This document shows, in pieces, positions 7,561-16,598 of a stretch of 64,000 bases of DNA; the first letter of the stretch is position 1; each line of letters begins with the position of its first letter. A program made the position numbers and the translations under genes. The notes beneath the pieces were generated by a model. That model searched no databases. It was not told the origin of the DNA and saw only the letters and a list, made by a program, of their open reading frames with translations. Origin of the DNA: CAIYYO01 sp049299895 (GTDB lineage Archaea > Altiarchaeota > Altiarchaeia > IMC4 > QMZM01); contig JBAQYF010000031.1 in NCBI GenBank assembly GCA_049299895.1, positions 1 through 64,000 on the forward strand. The letters run 5' to 3'.

Positions 7561-9576
7561 TCACCTAATCTTCGACCCCGCCAAAACTTCCTTGTCCGGC
7601 GTGAGCAGCACCGCCTTTCCTTCTACGTCCGCCGCGAGCAGCATGCCTTCGGACTTAACTCCGCGCAGTTCCGCAGGCTTCAGGTTGGCGACAACGGCAA
7701 CTCTTTTTCCAAGGAGTTCCTCTTTTGTGTAGTAGTTCCTTATCCCGGCGACTATCTGCCTTAGAGCAGGCTCCCCTACATCGACCTTCAATACATACAA
7801 CTTATCAGCCTTCGGATGCTCTGTTACCTCTTTGATAATGCCTATGCGCAGGTCGGTCTTCTTGAACTCGTCGAATTCCAGGTAATTGATTTCATCCATT
7901 TTTGTTTCCTCTTTTTTTCCCGAGCTCAGGTATTTCTTCCCGAATGCAGCGATATCGGGATCTTCTATCTTCTTGAATAATGCAGATACCTTCCCTATAT
8001 TGTGTCCTTCCGGGATGGCAAGCTCTCCCGCATCTTCCCAGCGGCATTGCGATACGTATCCCGGCAGGTTGAGCATCTTCCATATCTTCTCAGCAGTGAA
8101 CGGCAGGAACGGATATGATAGTATAGCGAGCGTCCTGCACAGGTTCGCGCACAGGTAGAGCGTCGTTGCGTTCTCGTTCTTCCACGGCTCTTTCTGCTGG
8201 AAGTATTCGTTGCCGAAGTGAGCGATACCCATCAGTTCCTTGAGTGCGTCCAGGAACTTGAAATTAGCTATGTGCCTCCCTACTTTCTCGGGCGCTTCCC
8301 TGATAGTTTCCTGCATCTTCTCGTCGAGTGCGTCGAATTCCTTTATCTTCGGGACAACGGAGCCGTTCTTTTCTATGAACGTAAGGCCACGGTTCACATA
8401 GTTCCCGTAGGTCCCTATGAGTTCGCTGTTGGTCTTCAATTGGAAGTCTTTGAGCGAGAAATCAGCGTCCTTCTTTTCGGGGTTTATCGCCATCAGGTAA
8501 TATCGGATAACGTCGGGATCATAAGCTGAAAGCGCGTCATGCAGCCACAGCACCCAGTTCCTGCTGGTGGACATCTTCTTTCCTTCCAGCGTCAAATACT
8601 CGTTACTGGATATCTGCCAGGGTAATGTATAACCGCCGTGGGCCATGAGCATCGCGGGCCATATTATCGCATGGAACGGGATATTGTCTTTCCCGAGGAA
8701 GTGCACTATCTTTGTGTCCTCCTGCTGCCAGTACTTCTTCCATTCTTCCGGTTTTCCGATCTTCTGCGCCCATTCCTTTGTCGCGGAAATGTAACCAATC
8801 GGCGCGTCGAACCAGACATAGAGGACTTTTCCTTTTGCTCCTTCTACCGGGACGGGAACGCCCCATGATAAGTCTCTTGTGATGGCGCGATCCTCCAGGC
8901 CGTCCTTTATCCAGCCTAATGAGAAGTTCCGGGCATTGTCGGGCCAGTGCCGGTTCTCGTCTATCCACTCATGCAGTTCCGCAGAGAACCCCGAGAGCTT
9001 GAAGAACCAGTGCTCCGTCGCCTTCATGACCGGCGGATTACGACAGGTGATGCAGTACGACTCCTTTAATTCATGCGGCTCCAGTTGCTTTCCGCAGGCT
9101 TCGCATTGATCGCCCCGTTCGTCCTTGCTCCCACAGTGCGGACATATTCCGCGAACGTAGCGGTCGGGGATGAATCTTTTGCAGCTATTACAATAGGGTC
9201 TCTCGACCACTTTCTTGTAGATAAAGCCCTTTTCCAGGATGTCTTTGAAGAACTGCTGGGAAGTCTCATAATGAATAGGCCTCGTCGTGCGCGAGAAGTT
9301 GTCAAAGCTTATCCCAAGATCGGCAAAGGACTTTTTGATTGCTTCATGATACCGATCGACTATGACCTGCGGCGAAACCCGTTCCTTTTCTGCGGCTACC
9401 GCGATAGGCGTTCCGTGCTCGTCCGTCCCTCCGACGAAGACGACGTCGTTCCCCTTCATGCGATTATACCGGACATACAAGTCCGCAGGGATGTATGCGC
9501 CGATGGCGTGGCCTACGTGAAGCGGGCCGTTTGCATAGGGAAGAGCGGATGTTACGAGGATCCTTTCTTTTGTCAT
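7561..9576 (-). CDS. metG: Methionyl-tRNA synthetase with C-terminal tRNA-binding domain
   Basis: Charges tRNA-Met with methionine. 671 residues from the ATG at 9576; an in-frame ATG at 9621 adds 15 residues with no homology, whereas TKERILVTSALPYANG is the usual beginning. HIGH-type motif HVGH at about 20-23, two Cys-x2-Cys zinc knuckle pairs around 127-180, and KMSTS near 334 mark the class I catalytic core. The last ~105 residues (from LEFDEFKKTDLRIG) are the EMAPII/Trbp-type OB-fold tRNA-binding domain, fused here rather than encoded apart. Complete and apparently functional. Confidence 0.97.
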   Translation of the reverse strand: MTKERILVTSALPYANGPLHVGHAIGAYIPADLYVRYNRMKGNDVVFVGGTDEHGTPIAVAAEKERVSPQVIVDRYHEAIKKSFADLGISFDNFSRTTRPIHYETSQQFFKDILEKGFIYKKVVERPYCNSCKRFIPDRYVRGICPHCGSKDERGDQCEACGKQLEPHELKESYCITCRNPPVMKATEHWFFKLSGFSAELHEWIDENRHWPDNARNFSLGWIKDGLEDRAITRDLSWGVPVPVEGAKGKVLYVWFDAPIGYISATKEWAQKIGKPEEWKKYWQQEDTKIVHFLGKDNIPFHAIIWPAMLMAHGGYTLPWQISSNEYLTLEGKKMSTSRNWVLWLHDALSAYDPDVIRYYLMAINPEKKDADFSLKDFQLKTNSELIGTYGNYVNRGLTFIEKNGSVVPKIKEFDALDEKMQETIREAPEKVGRHIANFKFLDALKELMGIAHFGNEYFQQKEPWKNENATTLYLCANLCRTLAILSYPFLPFTAEKIWKMLNLPGYVSQCRWEDAGELAIPEGHNIGKVSALFKKIEDPDIAAFGKKYLSSGKKEETKMDEINYLEFDEFKKTDLRIGIIKEVTEHPKADKLYVLKVDVGEPALRQIVAGIRNYYTKEELLGKRVAVVANLKPAELRGVKSEGMLLAADVEGKAVLLTPDKEVLAGSKIR

Positions 9577-9695
9577 AAGGTATTTATTGGACTTAGACGC
9601 AGAAAAAAGCGGAGAATACAATTGAGAACCGGAGGGCAGGAAGATATGTACATTACACCCCGAGTAAAAAACTGAGTTAAATTTTAAAAAATATC

Positions 9696-9750
9696 AAACT
9701 ATAGTTTAATAAAAATTTAAATTATCTTAAACTCTACTTTATAAATTTCT
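9696..9750 (+). promoter_or_regulatory. Promoter region with palindrome before a DUF4143 ATPase
   Basis: An AT-rich tract upstream of the ATPase gene. It holds the perfect 12-base palindrome AAACTATAGTTT (9696-9707) and a TATA-like ACTTTATAAATTT (about 9738-9750) centred 24 bases before the ATG at 9768. The palindrome could be an autoregulatory operator. Confidence 0.4.
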
Positions 9751-9767
9751 AAAACCAATTATTTAGT

Positions 9768-11195
9768 ATGGTCGGCGAAAAAACCAGGAGAAAAAAATCC
9801 AGAATGCTCAGAGAGGAACCGGGGGAAGAGCCGAAGGTCGATGGAAAGATCATTAATTTCACCGTCACGCAGGCTGATGACTTGGACGCTGCCCTGCATT
9901 TCTACAACCCCTGGTGGACGGGGGAAATGCCAAAGTATCTGACAAAAGAATACAAAAGAGATGTATACCAGAAACTGGAAAAATACCTGGGCCTGAACCG
10001 CATAGTGATCCTCAAAGGACCCAGGAGAGTTGGAAAGACAACTCTCATGTATCAGTTGATAGAAAAGCTCGCAAAGGAAATCGACAGCAGGCAGATATTG
10101 TATGTCTCATTCGACGACCCGAAACTGAAAGACTTTGATGCGATACTTGAAAAATACCAGACAACCATACTGCAAAACAGCCTGGAAAGCAAGCAGACCT
10201 ACTTTTTCCTGGACGAGGTGCAGTACCTCAAGGACTGGCAATACCACCTCAAAAAGTACTACGACAGGAACTACCCGATAAAGTTCATAGCCTCGGGTTC
10301 GTCCGCGACCATGATAAGACAGGGCACCGAATCACTAATGGGAAGAACCGTCGAAGAGACAATTCTCCCCTTCTCGTTCAAGGAATACATGCAGTATAAG
10401 CTGAAAAGAGTAGTAGCGATTAAGCCCGACGCAGATAGCATAGAAATAAAGAAATACGAAAAAGACGCAAAGATACTCTTCGAAGAATACGTACTGAAAG
10501 GAGGATTCCCCAACATATTCGACGTACGGGAACCGGAACTATGGGAAAAACTGATCAAAGAAGACATAATAGACAAAGTCATATACAAAGACATAGCCAC
10601 ACAGTACGACATAAAGAGACCGGAAAACCTGGAAAAACTATTCCTGTACCTGACATCGATCAACGGACAGATCCTCAACGTAAGCAACATTGCGGGCAGC
10701 CTGCAAATGAGCGTCGAATACACAAGCAAATACATACAATACCTGAAAAACAGCTATCTAATACTCGAAGCAGGGAAATACGCTGCGAGCATCGAAAAAA
10801 CGATCAGATCAAGCCAGAAGGTGTACGTGATCGACCCGGGGATCGTAAACTCGCTACTCAGCAAGACAAAGACGGATGAAGCGGGACATACTATCGAATC
10901 GGTGATAGCGGTTCACCTGCAAAGGCAGGGGCTAGAATATTATTACTGGAGAGAATACTACGAAGTGGACTTTGTAATAGAAACGAAAGAAGGACCGCTG
11001 CCGATAGAAGTGAAATACGGTAACCACCCGACGAAAGAGGATTTGAAAGGGCTAATAAAGTTCATGGATAAATACGACTGCAAGAAGGGACTTGTGGTGA
11101 CAAAAGACCTCCGGCAGACAATTGACGCGGGCGGGAGAAAGGTTGAGTGCGTGCCTGCGTGGCTGTATCTACTCTGGGAAAACGTGAAAAGATAA
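9768..11195 (+). CDS. Archaeal AAA ATPase with C-terminal DUF4143 domain
   Basis: 475 residues. Walker A is KGPRRVGKTT (about 81-90), Walker B is YFFLDEVQYL (about 144-153), followed by a sensor-like FIASGSSATMI. The C-terminal DUF4143 part carries EVDFVIE … IEVKYG (about 397-416), a PD-(D/E)XK nuclease-like pattern. Such ATPases are abundant and mobile in archaea; function is unknown, often guessed as toxin-like or in DNA transactions. The basic N-terminus (KTRRKKSRM) is unusual and may bind nucleic acid. A second family member is encoded at 54934-56220; similarity is limited to shared motifs. Confidence 0.85.
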   Translation: MVGEKTRRKKSRMLREEPGEEPKVDGKIINFTVTQADDLDAALHFYNPWWTGEMPKYLTKEYKRDVYQKLEKYLGLNRIVILKGPRRVGKTTLMYQLIEKLAKEIDSRQILYVSFDDPKLKDFDAILEKYQTTILQNSLESKQTYFFLDEVQYLKDWQYHLKKYYDRNYPIKFIASGSSATMIRQGTESLMGRTVEETILPFSFKEYMQYKLKRVVAIKPDADSIEIKKYEKDAKILFEEYVLKGGFPNIFDVREPELWEKLIKEDIIDKVIYKDIATQYDIKRPENLEKLFLYLTSINGQILNVSNIAGSLQMSVEYTSKYIQYLKNSYLILEAGKYAASIEKTIRSSQKVYVIDPGIVNSLLSKTKTDEAGHTIESVIAVHLQRQGLEYYYWREYYEVDFVIETKEGPLPIEVKYGNHPTKEDLKGLIKFMDKYDCKKGLVVTKDLRQTIDAGGRKVECVPAWLYLLWENVKR

Positions 11196-11201
11196 AAAAA
11201 G

Positions 11202-11426
11202 TTACCCCGTCTCCACCTTTTTTATCTCAGGCACTTCCTTTCTGATCATTGCTTCCACGTAGTTCTTCAGAGTCATCTGGGCCATGGGGCATCCCGCGCA
11301 TGCGCCTTGCAGCCGGACTTTGGCTATGTCTCCTTTGACTTCCAAAAGCTTTATGTCTCCTCCGTCCTGCTGGAGCGCCGGGCGGACCTTCTCTATTACT
11401 TTCGCAACTTTTTCTTTTGTGTCCAT
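11202..11426 (-). CDS. NifU-like (Nfu) iron-sulfur scaffold protein
   Basis: 74 residues, a stand-alone Nfu domain. It begins with KVIEKVRPALQQDGGDI and has the cluster-binding Cys43-x2-Cys46 in CAGCPMAQMT. Nfu proteins carry and deliver [4Fe-4S] clusters. The many Fe-S proteins encoded in this window (Hdr, hydrogenase, HypD) would be clients, though the gene is not linked to them. It begins 8 bases after the end of the neighbouring lipoprotein gene on the same strand. Confidence 0.93.
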   Translation of the reverse strand: MDTKEKVAKVIEKVRPALQQDGGDIKLLEVKGDIAKVRLQGACAGCPMAQMTLKNYVEAMIRKEVPEIKKVETG

Positions 11427-11434
11427 TTTGAGTT

Positions 11435-12286
11435 TTACTGTTTTAGTTCGACGTTTTTATTGTCGCGGGCGATCACGTTGTCATTGTATAGGACTTGCAC
11501 GGAAATAACATATGTTCCTTCCGCGACGCCTGCGCATTTGTTGCACGGGGGGCTTGGGTAATCGAATGAGACGACGTTTGCTCCGGGATTGATCACGACT
11601 GCCTGCGTCTGATTCATCCGGTAGTAGCCTGCGAATATGCCGTAGACGTTCACGTTTACGTCCAGTCTTTTCTGGCTGTTTATCTTGACGGATATTTCCA
11701 TCTTTTCACCGGAGTGGTACAAAGGCTTGTTGAGGGAAATGGCCGCTTTCACTTCGCCGTAGCGGGGGGTCTTTATCGCTGCGGCCCCGGAATCGTTCTT
11801 CTGCGCGCAGGCTCCATCGACGCATCCGTAGCCCGATGGACAGTCTATTGTATTATTCTTCAGGAGGAGGTTGCAGTCGATAACTTCACAGGCGTACTCC
11901 AGGACTGCAGTTCCATTAACGCATGATTCGTTCTTCTCGCTCCAATTGTAGTGGGCAGGGTCTGACACGTCTGTCAGGTAGAGGTTCAGCCTGCCGGATA
12001 CGGTCCCTTTTTTGTAGGGATCCATGCCGTCTGAGTCGATGCACTGCTGGATGGTGGGAATGGTACACTGGCGGCTGGTTGTTGTCGTCTGCGTGACCTG
12101 GGGTACCCGGGCGGTTGTCGTAGTTGAGATTGGAAGGGTCGTTGATTCTTCCGTTGACGTGGTTGTCTGGATGGTCGATTCGGCGGCGGTTACAGTAGTC
12201 ACTGGGGGCTGCTCCTGCTGCACGCATTCTGGCAGGCAGGCCGATACTAGGAGGAGAAATAAAAATAAGGCTTTTCCCGTATCCAT
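11435..12286 (-). CDS. Secreted lipoprotein with Thr-rich linker
   Basis: 283 residues. The N-terminus is a signal sequence (ALFLFLLLVSAC) with Cys17 or Cys21 as possible lipidation sites. Residues about 25-75 form a Thr/Ser-rich stalk, typical of archaeal surface lipoproteins. The remainder has several Cys pairs (CVNGTAVLEYACEVIDC, CPSGYGCVDGAC) and a C-terminal beta-sandwich-like segment (SLNKPLYHSGEKMEISVKI) ending in PPCNKCAG and VSVQVLYND. Function unknown; anchored outside the membrane. Confidence 0.8.
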   Translation of the reverse strand: MDTGKALFLFLLLVSACLPECVQQEQPPVTTVTAAESTIQTTTSTEESTTLPISTTTTARVPQVTQTTTTSRQCTIPTIQQCIDSDGMDPYKKGTVSGRLNLYLTDVSDPAHYNWSEKNESCVNGTAVLEYACEVIDCNLLLKNNTIDCPSGYGCVDGACAQKNDSGAAAIKTPRYGEVKAAISLNKPLYHSGEKMEISVKINSQKRLDVNVNVYGIFAGYYRMNQTQAVVINPGANVVSFDYPSPPCNKCAGVAEGTYVISVQVLYNDNVIARDNKNVELKQ

Positions 12287-12359
12287 CGGTATATGAATCG
12301 GATTACGGGATTAAATAGTTCTGCACGATGCCTTCAGGGAGTGCAAGGGGCTTTGCCTC

Positions 12360-12578
12360 TCATATAACGCCCTTGAGGAGAATGCCCATATCCAGATAGA
12401 ATAAAACAGAGCAGATCAGTTTTTCCTTATCAGCGATCAGTTTTTTGTCCTTCCACAACGCGAGCAGTTCCTCGCGGGACGGGATTCTCACTTTTTCGTA
12501 TCTTGCGCAGTATGAGTTTTTAAGGCAGTCGAAGATATAACACTTGCCCCCCGGAAAAATATTTTCTTGGTTTTTCAT
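12360..12578 (-). CDS. Small Cys-containing protein, paralogue of the adjacent mini-protein
   Basis: 72 residues from the ATG at 12578, chosen because GAGG lies about 8 bases upstream; an earlier in-frame ATG at 12620 lacks such a site. The first half FPGGKCYIFDCLKNSYCARYE … PSREELLALWK repeats the pattern of the 49-residue protein at 12814-12963. The C-terminal half (KLICSVLFYLDMGILLKG) is hydrophobic and may be one membrane helix. Family not recognised. Cys residues in CYIFDC and YCARY could bind metal. Confidence 0.6.
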   Translation of the reverse strand: MKNQENIFPGGKCYIFDCLKNSYCARYEKVRIPSREELLALWKDKKLIADKEKLICSVLFYLDMGILLKGVI

Positions 12579-12813
12579 TGGAAATACCTCGAATACTTTT
12601 CTCCGTTTATACTTGTGCAAGTAGAATATAAAAAGGGCGGTGCAATGTACTTTTTCAATAATAAATCATGATAAATATTGTTTATATGTCATGATAGATT
12701 ATGAAGATTTTGTACCATTAGAATTATAGTTTTATATTATAGTTCTAACGAAAAAGCACCTTCTACCCGCAGCACAAATGGCCCCCTGATCATTCCCCAA
12801 ATGCAGTTATTGC
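12579..12813. other. AT-rich intergenic stretch between the two mini-protein genes
   Basis: No gene is seen. It contains the repeated octamer TCATGATA (twice, within about 12667-12705) and alternating A/T runs around 12715-12750 that would serve as promoter for the minus-strand gene at 12578. Confidence 0.4.
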
Positions 12814-12963
12814 TCAGCGGTTCCCGCAGGGCTTTTTCCATATCGCCCGCAACTCATCGGCACTCGGAGCCCTCACAGGTTCATAGCTTGCGCAAAAGCA
12901 GCCGTCTACACGGTCGAAGATATAACATTTGTCTCCCGGGAAATTGTCCGCCAACTCTTTCAT
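12814..12963 (-). CDS. 49-residue Cys-containing mini-protein
   Basis: A short ORF: ATG at 12961-12963, TGA at 12814-12816. The upstream sequence has AAAAAGGAG about 10 bases before the ATG and a TATA-like CATATAAAAA further up. The protein contains FPGDKCYIFD, GCFCASYEPVRAPS and ELRAIWKK, closely matching the 72-residue neighbour. Conservation of CYIFD, CAxYE, VRxPSxxEL and the Trp between the two shows that both are real proteins of one family. Function unknown. Confidence 0.6.
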   Translation of the reverse strand: MKELADNFPGDKCYIFDRVDGCFCASYEPVRAPSADELRAIWKKPCGNR

Positions 12964-13047
12964 CGTGATCTGCACTCCTTTTTATATGCCGAAGCCAATA
13001 TTATATCAGTATTACGAAATTAAAAATAGTATTACCGGTGAAAAAAG

Positions 13048-13341
13048 ATGTGGCTGATTACAACATTCGTCGCGGCGATAATCGTCACCGCGATATGGGC
13101 GTACGCTCCGAAGAAATACAAGCTGGATTTTTTGGCTTTGATGCTCTGGGGGCTTGCAGTGATGATCCTCGTGGATCACGTGTTGGGATATGAAGGAGAG
13201 GGACCGATCCTTGAGATGGAGACAGAAGGGCTGATAACGAATGGAACGGTTCTTGGGATAGCGATGCTGATACCGGTCTTCATCATCTGGGAGGCAGCAT
13301 TGGTTTTATCGAAAACAAGAGGGGAGATAACAGTGAGGTAA
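13048..13341 (+). CDS. Small integral membrane protein, first of a paralogous pair
   Basis: 97 residues, with predicted helices at about 3-19, 27-46 and 67-87. It shares the layout of the next protein: a basic loop PKKYKLDFLALMLWGLA corresponds to PKKYHINWLNAMLWGG. The spacing of five bases to the next gene indicates an operon. Such paired small membrane proteins recur in archaea without known function. GGTGA lies upstream of the start. Confidence 0.75.
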   Translation: MWLITTFVAAIIVTAIWAYAPKKYKLDFLALMLWGLAVMILVDHVLGYEGEGPILEMETEGLITNGTVLGIAMLIPVFIIWEAALVLSKTRGEITVR

Positions 13342-13346
13342 AAAAA

Positions 13347-13682
13347 ATGGCATGTTTTGCAGCACCAACGGCCGTGGCAGTTGTGACCACGTTGGCAAGG
13401 AAAAAAATACCGAAGAAGTACCACATAAACTGGCTTAATGCGATGCTCTGGGGAGGGACTGCGGGCCTGGCACTCGAACACGTCGCGCACGGCGAGATAG
13501 TACCCTATTTCCCGTTCCTGACTGCGATGAAGAGCGCGGAAGACACGGCAGTAATGCTCCAGGAGATATTGACCATAGGCGGGGGAATGCTCGTCGCATG
13601 TGTCGTTGTCTGGGCTCTGATGGTTTACGTTGCCTGGAAACTGGAAGCGAAGGCAAAAACCCCGGCAGTGCAGGCGGCATAA
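13347..13682 (+). CDS. Small integral membrane protein, second of a paralogous pair
   Basis: 111 residues with about three hydrophobic segments (near 4-17, 32-46 and 76-97), the basic loop RKKIPKKYHINWLNAMLWGG and a C-terminal Lys/Ala tail. Homologous to the preceding protein, so the pair probably forms a hetero-oligomer. Function unknown. Confidence 0.75.
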   Translation: MACFAAPTAVAVVTTLARKKIPKKYHINWLNAMLWGGTAGLALEHVAHGEIVPYFPFLTAMKSAEDTAVMLQEILTIGGGMLVACVVVWALMVYVAWKLEAKAKTPAVQAA

Positions 13683-13787
13683 AACTTTTTTTATGGGGAG
13701 TATTATATCTGCCCTCTTTCTCTCTCGCAGGGAAACGGGGGCAGACTATTTTCTATTCTTTTATTCGGAAAACGCTTAGTTTAATCC

Positions 13788-15026
13788 ATGACCCGTGTAA
13801 TTAGGCGGATGAGCACATGCGTTATCATGTTGTGCATCATGTTATTTTTCTGCGGATGCGCCGGCAACAAAGAGCCGCAAGCCACGTCTACGACCGTCTT
13901 TGAATCGCTGCCTGCGACAACGCTGCCGGCAGAGAACGTTTCTACGGCCTCGTTCGGGGAATATGCGACTTCTTACACCCGTATGGCCTATGCGGCGGAC
14001 CTTGGGGGAAAGCCCGCGTACATTGTCACAAAGAGCGACGGGAAAAAGCTTATCTTGTACGATGGCGTAGAGACCGGCAAGGATTACGACCAGGCGCTTA
14101 TGCCCAGATTGATCGCAGGGAAATTATTCTACGCAGGGGTCAGGAACAACAAATACTATGCGGTGTATGACGGGCAGGAGATAGGGAAGGACTATTTTTC
14201 TATCTGGTCTCCGGGAGAATACAACGGAAAGCCGGTCTACATAGCCGAGAAAATAGGAAAGAGCGTCCTCGTCTATGAAGGAAACGAGATCTCCAACGCA
14301 AGCTACGACTACGTCTGGTCCTATGCAGCAATAGACGGGAAGATAGCATATCTCGCATCCAAGGCAGGAGAAACGTACACCGCCTTAAAGATCAATCCAC
14401 AGACGTCGGAATCACGAAGGGACATTCCCCCGGAAGGCATCAAATCAGTGATAGTCTACGACGGGAAAGAGATAGGCAGGGAATATGACACCGTCGGGTT
14501 CCCGATGGAGATCGATGGAAAACTTGCATATGTCGCCCTTGTTAACGGCAGGAAATACATGGTCCTGGGAAGCTTTAAGGGGACAGAATACAACGATATA
14601 AGCGAGCCCCTGATGTACAACGGAAAACCCGCGTACATCGCGGAAAAAGACGGTAAAAGTTTTTTAGTCTACGACGGCAGGGAGATGAAAGCATACGAGA
14701 GGATTGATCCCTCCTCGCTGAAGTACGTCAACGGAAAACTGTGTTACCGGGCAGCGGATTCGACCGCTAAAAAGGGGAAATACTTTATCGTGTACGACGG
14801 AGCCGAGATAGGAAAGGACTATGACAACGTGCTCTCGTTTGCCGCGTCCGGAGAAAAACAGGCCTACGTTGCGGACAAAAAGACCGCGCGTTCCGTTGTC
14901 TACGCAGGAGGGGACACAGGCAGGGAGTACGGCGCAATAGACTCCGGGTCTCTTGCATTCTACGGAGGAAAGCTTTCGTTCATCGCCCAGAAGAGCGGCA
15001 TGTGGTACGTAGTATCGGAGGAATAA
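13788..15026 (+). CDS. Lipoprotein with about nine beta-propeller-like repeats
   Basis: 412 residues. Signal and lipobox: MLFFCGCAGN, with Cys at about 24/26. From residue 60 on, a repeat of about 40-45 residues recurs, with the core VYDGxEIGKDYD followed by xxNGKxAYIAxKxGK. This is the pattern of a bladed beta-propeller of the WG/KxGK type. It probably sits on the outer face of the membrane; function unknown. nikR starts one base after its stop, so the two may be co-transcribed. A later ATG at 13809 is an alternative start. Confidence 0.8.
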   Translation: MTRVIRRMSTCVIMLCIMLFFCGCAGNKEPQATSTTVFESLPATTLPAENVSTASFGEYATSYTRMAYAADLGGKPAYIVTKSDGKKLILYDGVETGKDYDQALMPRLIAGKLFYAGVRNNKYYAVYDGQEIGKDYFSIWSPGEYNGKPVYIAEKIGKSVLVYEGNEISNASYDYVWSYAAIDGKIAYLASKAGETYTALKINPQTSESRRDIPPEGIKSVIVYDGKEIGREYDTVGFPMEIDGKLAYVALVNGRKYMVLGSFKGTEYNDISEPLMYNGKPAYIAEKDGKSFLVYDGREMKAYERIDPSSLKYVNGKLCYRAADSTAKKGKYFIVYDGAEIGKDYDNVLSFAASGEKQAYVADKKTARSVVYAGGDTGREYGAIDSGSLAFYGGKLSFIAQKSGMWYVVSEE

Positions 15027-15027
15027 C

Positions 15028-15462
15028 ATGAAAGAAGAACCCGTTACAAGGATTGCGATATCCCTTCCCCCGAAGCTCCTGGAAAAATTCGACAAGATGT
15101 CGGAGCACATGGGATACACAAACAGGTCGGAGGCGATAAGGGACGCGGTCAGGAACTATATCCTGAAGAACGAGCTCTCCAGCGAAAAAGGAAAGCGCAT
15201 CGGGGTCATATCCATAGTCTACGACCACGACGTGCGGGGGGTAAACGACGTACTCACAGACCTGCAGCACAGATACCACGACGTCATACAGTCGAGCACG
15301 CACCTGCACCTGGATGCGCACAACTGCATGGAGCTAATCATGGTGAAAGGAGAAGCTAAAAGGATAAATGAAATAAAGAACTTGCTCACCACCGTTTCAG
15401 GCGTGACGCACAGCGACCTGCTGATAACCGGGATCGCAGGGGAACACGATCACACGCACTGA
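15028..15462 (+). CDS. nikR: Nickel-responsive transcription regulator NikR
   Basis: 144 residues. The N-terminal ribbon-helix-helix domain (TRIAISLPPKLLEKFDKM … YTNRSEAIRDAVRNYI) binds DNA. The C-terminal ACT-like domain holds the nickel site: His81, His92, His94 and Cys100 have exactly the spacing of E. coli NikR His76/His87/His89/Cys95. It would sense nickel and control uptake or nickel enzymes; the [NiFe] hydrogenase cluster and a LarA homologue in this window are natural targets. It overlaps the convergent lipoprotein gene by 13 bases at the 3' end. Confidence 0.96.
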   Translation: MKEEPVTRIAISLPPKLLEKFDKMSEHMGYTNRSEAIRDAVRNYILKNELSSEKGKRIGVISIVYDHDVRGVNDVLTDLQHRYHDVIQSSTHLHLDAHNCMELIMVKGEAKRINEIKNLLTTVSGVTHSDLLITGIAGEHDHTH

Positions 15463-16526
15463 GGACACGTTGCAAGCTCCCGGATGATGTCCTCGAACTC
15501 CTTTTTCTCGGAGTCCGGGTCTTGTTTAGATTCATATCCGTTGCCTATGCGCACATACTTGCAGCCGAAGACATACGTCGGCACGCCGCCTGAGGGGTTG
15601 TATTTGTCGAATACCGCCTTCTCTGAATCAGGCACTGCATTTTCCGCATCCGGCGTCAATGAATCGTCGAGCGTATCAAACTCCCAGTGCCGGGCGACTA
15701 TCTTCCCTTCCAAGGCGTATTTTTTGACGGTCTCATCAAACGTATCTTTTATCCATTTACAGTGAGGGCACCAGGTAGTGGAAAACATGCGGATCACGGG
15801 CATACCGTTCTCCTTGCATACCTCATCCCCCGTGTCTTGAAAGGTTCGATTAACGCCCGGCTTGTATGATACGGCCCCAAGGTCATCCGCCTGCCCTGAT
15901 GGAAGAACGTAATCCGAGTAAGACACGTTGTTCGAGTACCTGATTGCTTCCTGCTTGACCGTAACTCCGACGCTCTCCGCGACCACATACAATGGCACGC
16001 CCTCTTCGGATATGCAGTATAGATAGTTCCATGGCACACCCGAGGTATAGCCGGAAAGGTTATAGCACCGGGCATTCAATCCCGCAACTTCCCTGTCATC
16101 AAGCTTTATCACGTTCGCAGTGCTTATCACATCCTCCATCTTCTGCCGGGATTCCTGGTATGAGTTCGCGGATCCTTCTTCCAGTTCCGAAGTGGAACAG
16201 GACCAGACGGATTCGTTCAGGTAGCAGAGGGTGGAGGTATTGCCCAGGAAATATATGCGGGATTCCTGCATGCCCCCGGCTGAATCCATCCTGCTGTCTA
16301 TCCGGACATAATTGTCTCCAAGGATGTAGTAGTCCATCTCCTGGGAATACTCCTCGGCAGGCGACGAGATAATCAGGAGATATGAAGCCGAATACGCCCG
16401 GGACTGGTTCCCAAAGGCCGCAAGAAGCTCTGACCTGGCTGCAGGATCGTTGTCACCAAAGGGCGCGGTGCAGCCTGCGAACATGAGCGCAGAAAGGAAA
16501 ATTCCCATAAGTAAAAATCTGTTCAT
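15450..16526 (-). CDS. Lipoprotein with C-terminal thioredoxin domain
   Basis: 358 residues from the ATG at 16526; NRFLLMGIFLSALMFAGC is a clean lipoprotein signal with Cys19, so the longer start at 16592 is less likely. Residues about 20-215 are homologous to the next lipoprotein (16599-17438): both have MDYYILGD/MAYYIKGD, SRIYFL/SRFYML, a Cys pair around a Trp, and YSNxVxxSD. The C-terminus is a thioredoxin fold with FSTTWCPHCKWI (about 255-258) and a cis-Pro-like GVPTYVFG. It probably acts as an extracytoplasmic thiol oxidoreductase; the N-terminal domain may bind lipid or substrate. Confidence 0.85.
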   Translation of the reverse strand: MNRFLLMGIFLSALMFAGCTAPFGDNDPAARSELLAAFGNQSRAYSASYLLIISSPAEEYSQEMDYYILGDNYVRIDSRMDSAGGMQESRIYFLGNTSTLCYLNESVWSCSTSELEEGSANSYQESRQKMEDVISTANVIKLDDREVAGLNARCYNLSGYTSGVPWNYLYCISEEGVPLYVVAESVGVTVKQEAIRYSNNVSYSDYVLPSGQADDLGAVSYKPGVNRTFQDTGDEVCKENGMPVIRMFSTTWCPHCKWIKDTFDETVKKYALEGKIVARHWEFDTLDDSLTPDAENAVPDSEKAVFDKYNPSGGVPTYVFGCKYVRIGNGYESKQDPDSEKKEFEDIIRELATCPQCV

Positions 16527-16598
16527 ATAGTAAATAATAAAAGAGAGAAATAAAAGAGAAAAAAGGAATAAAACATAGACGCCGATGATCAAGCGCCC

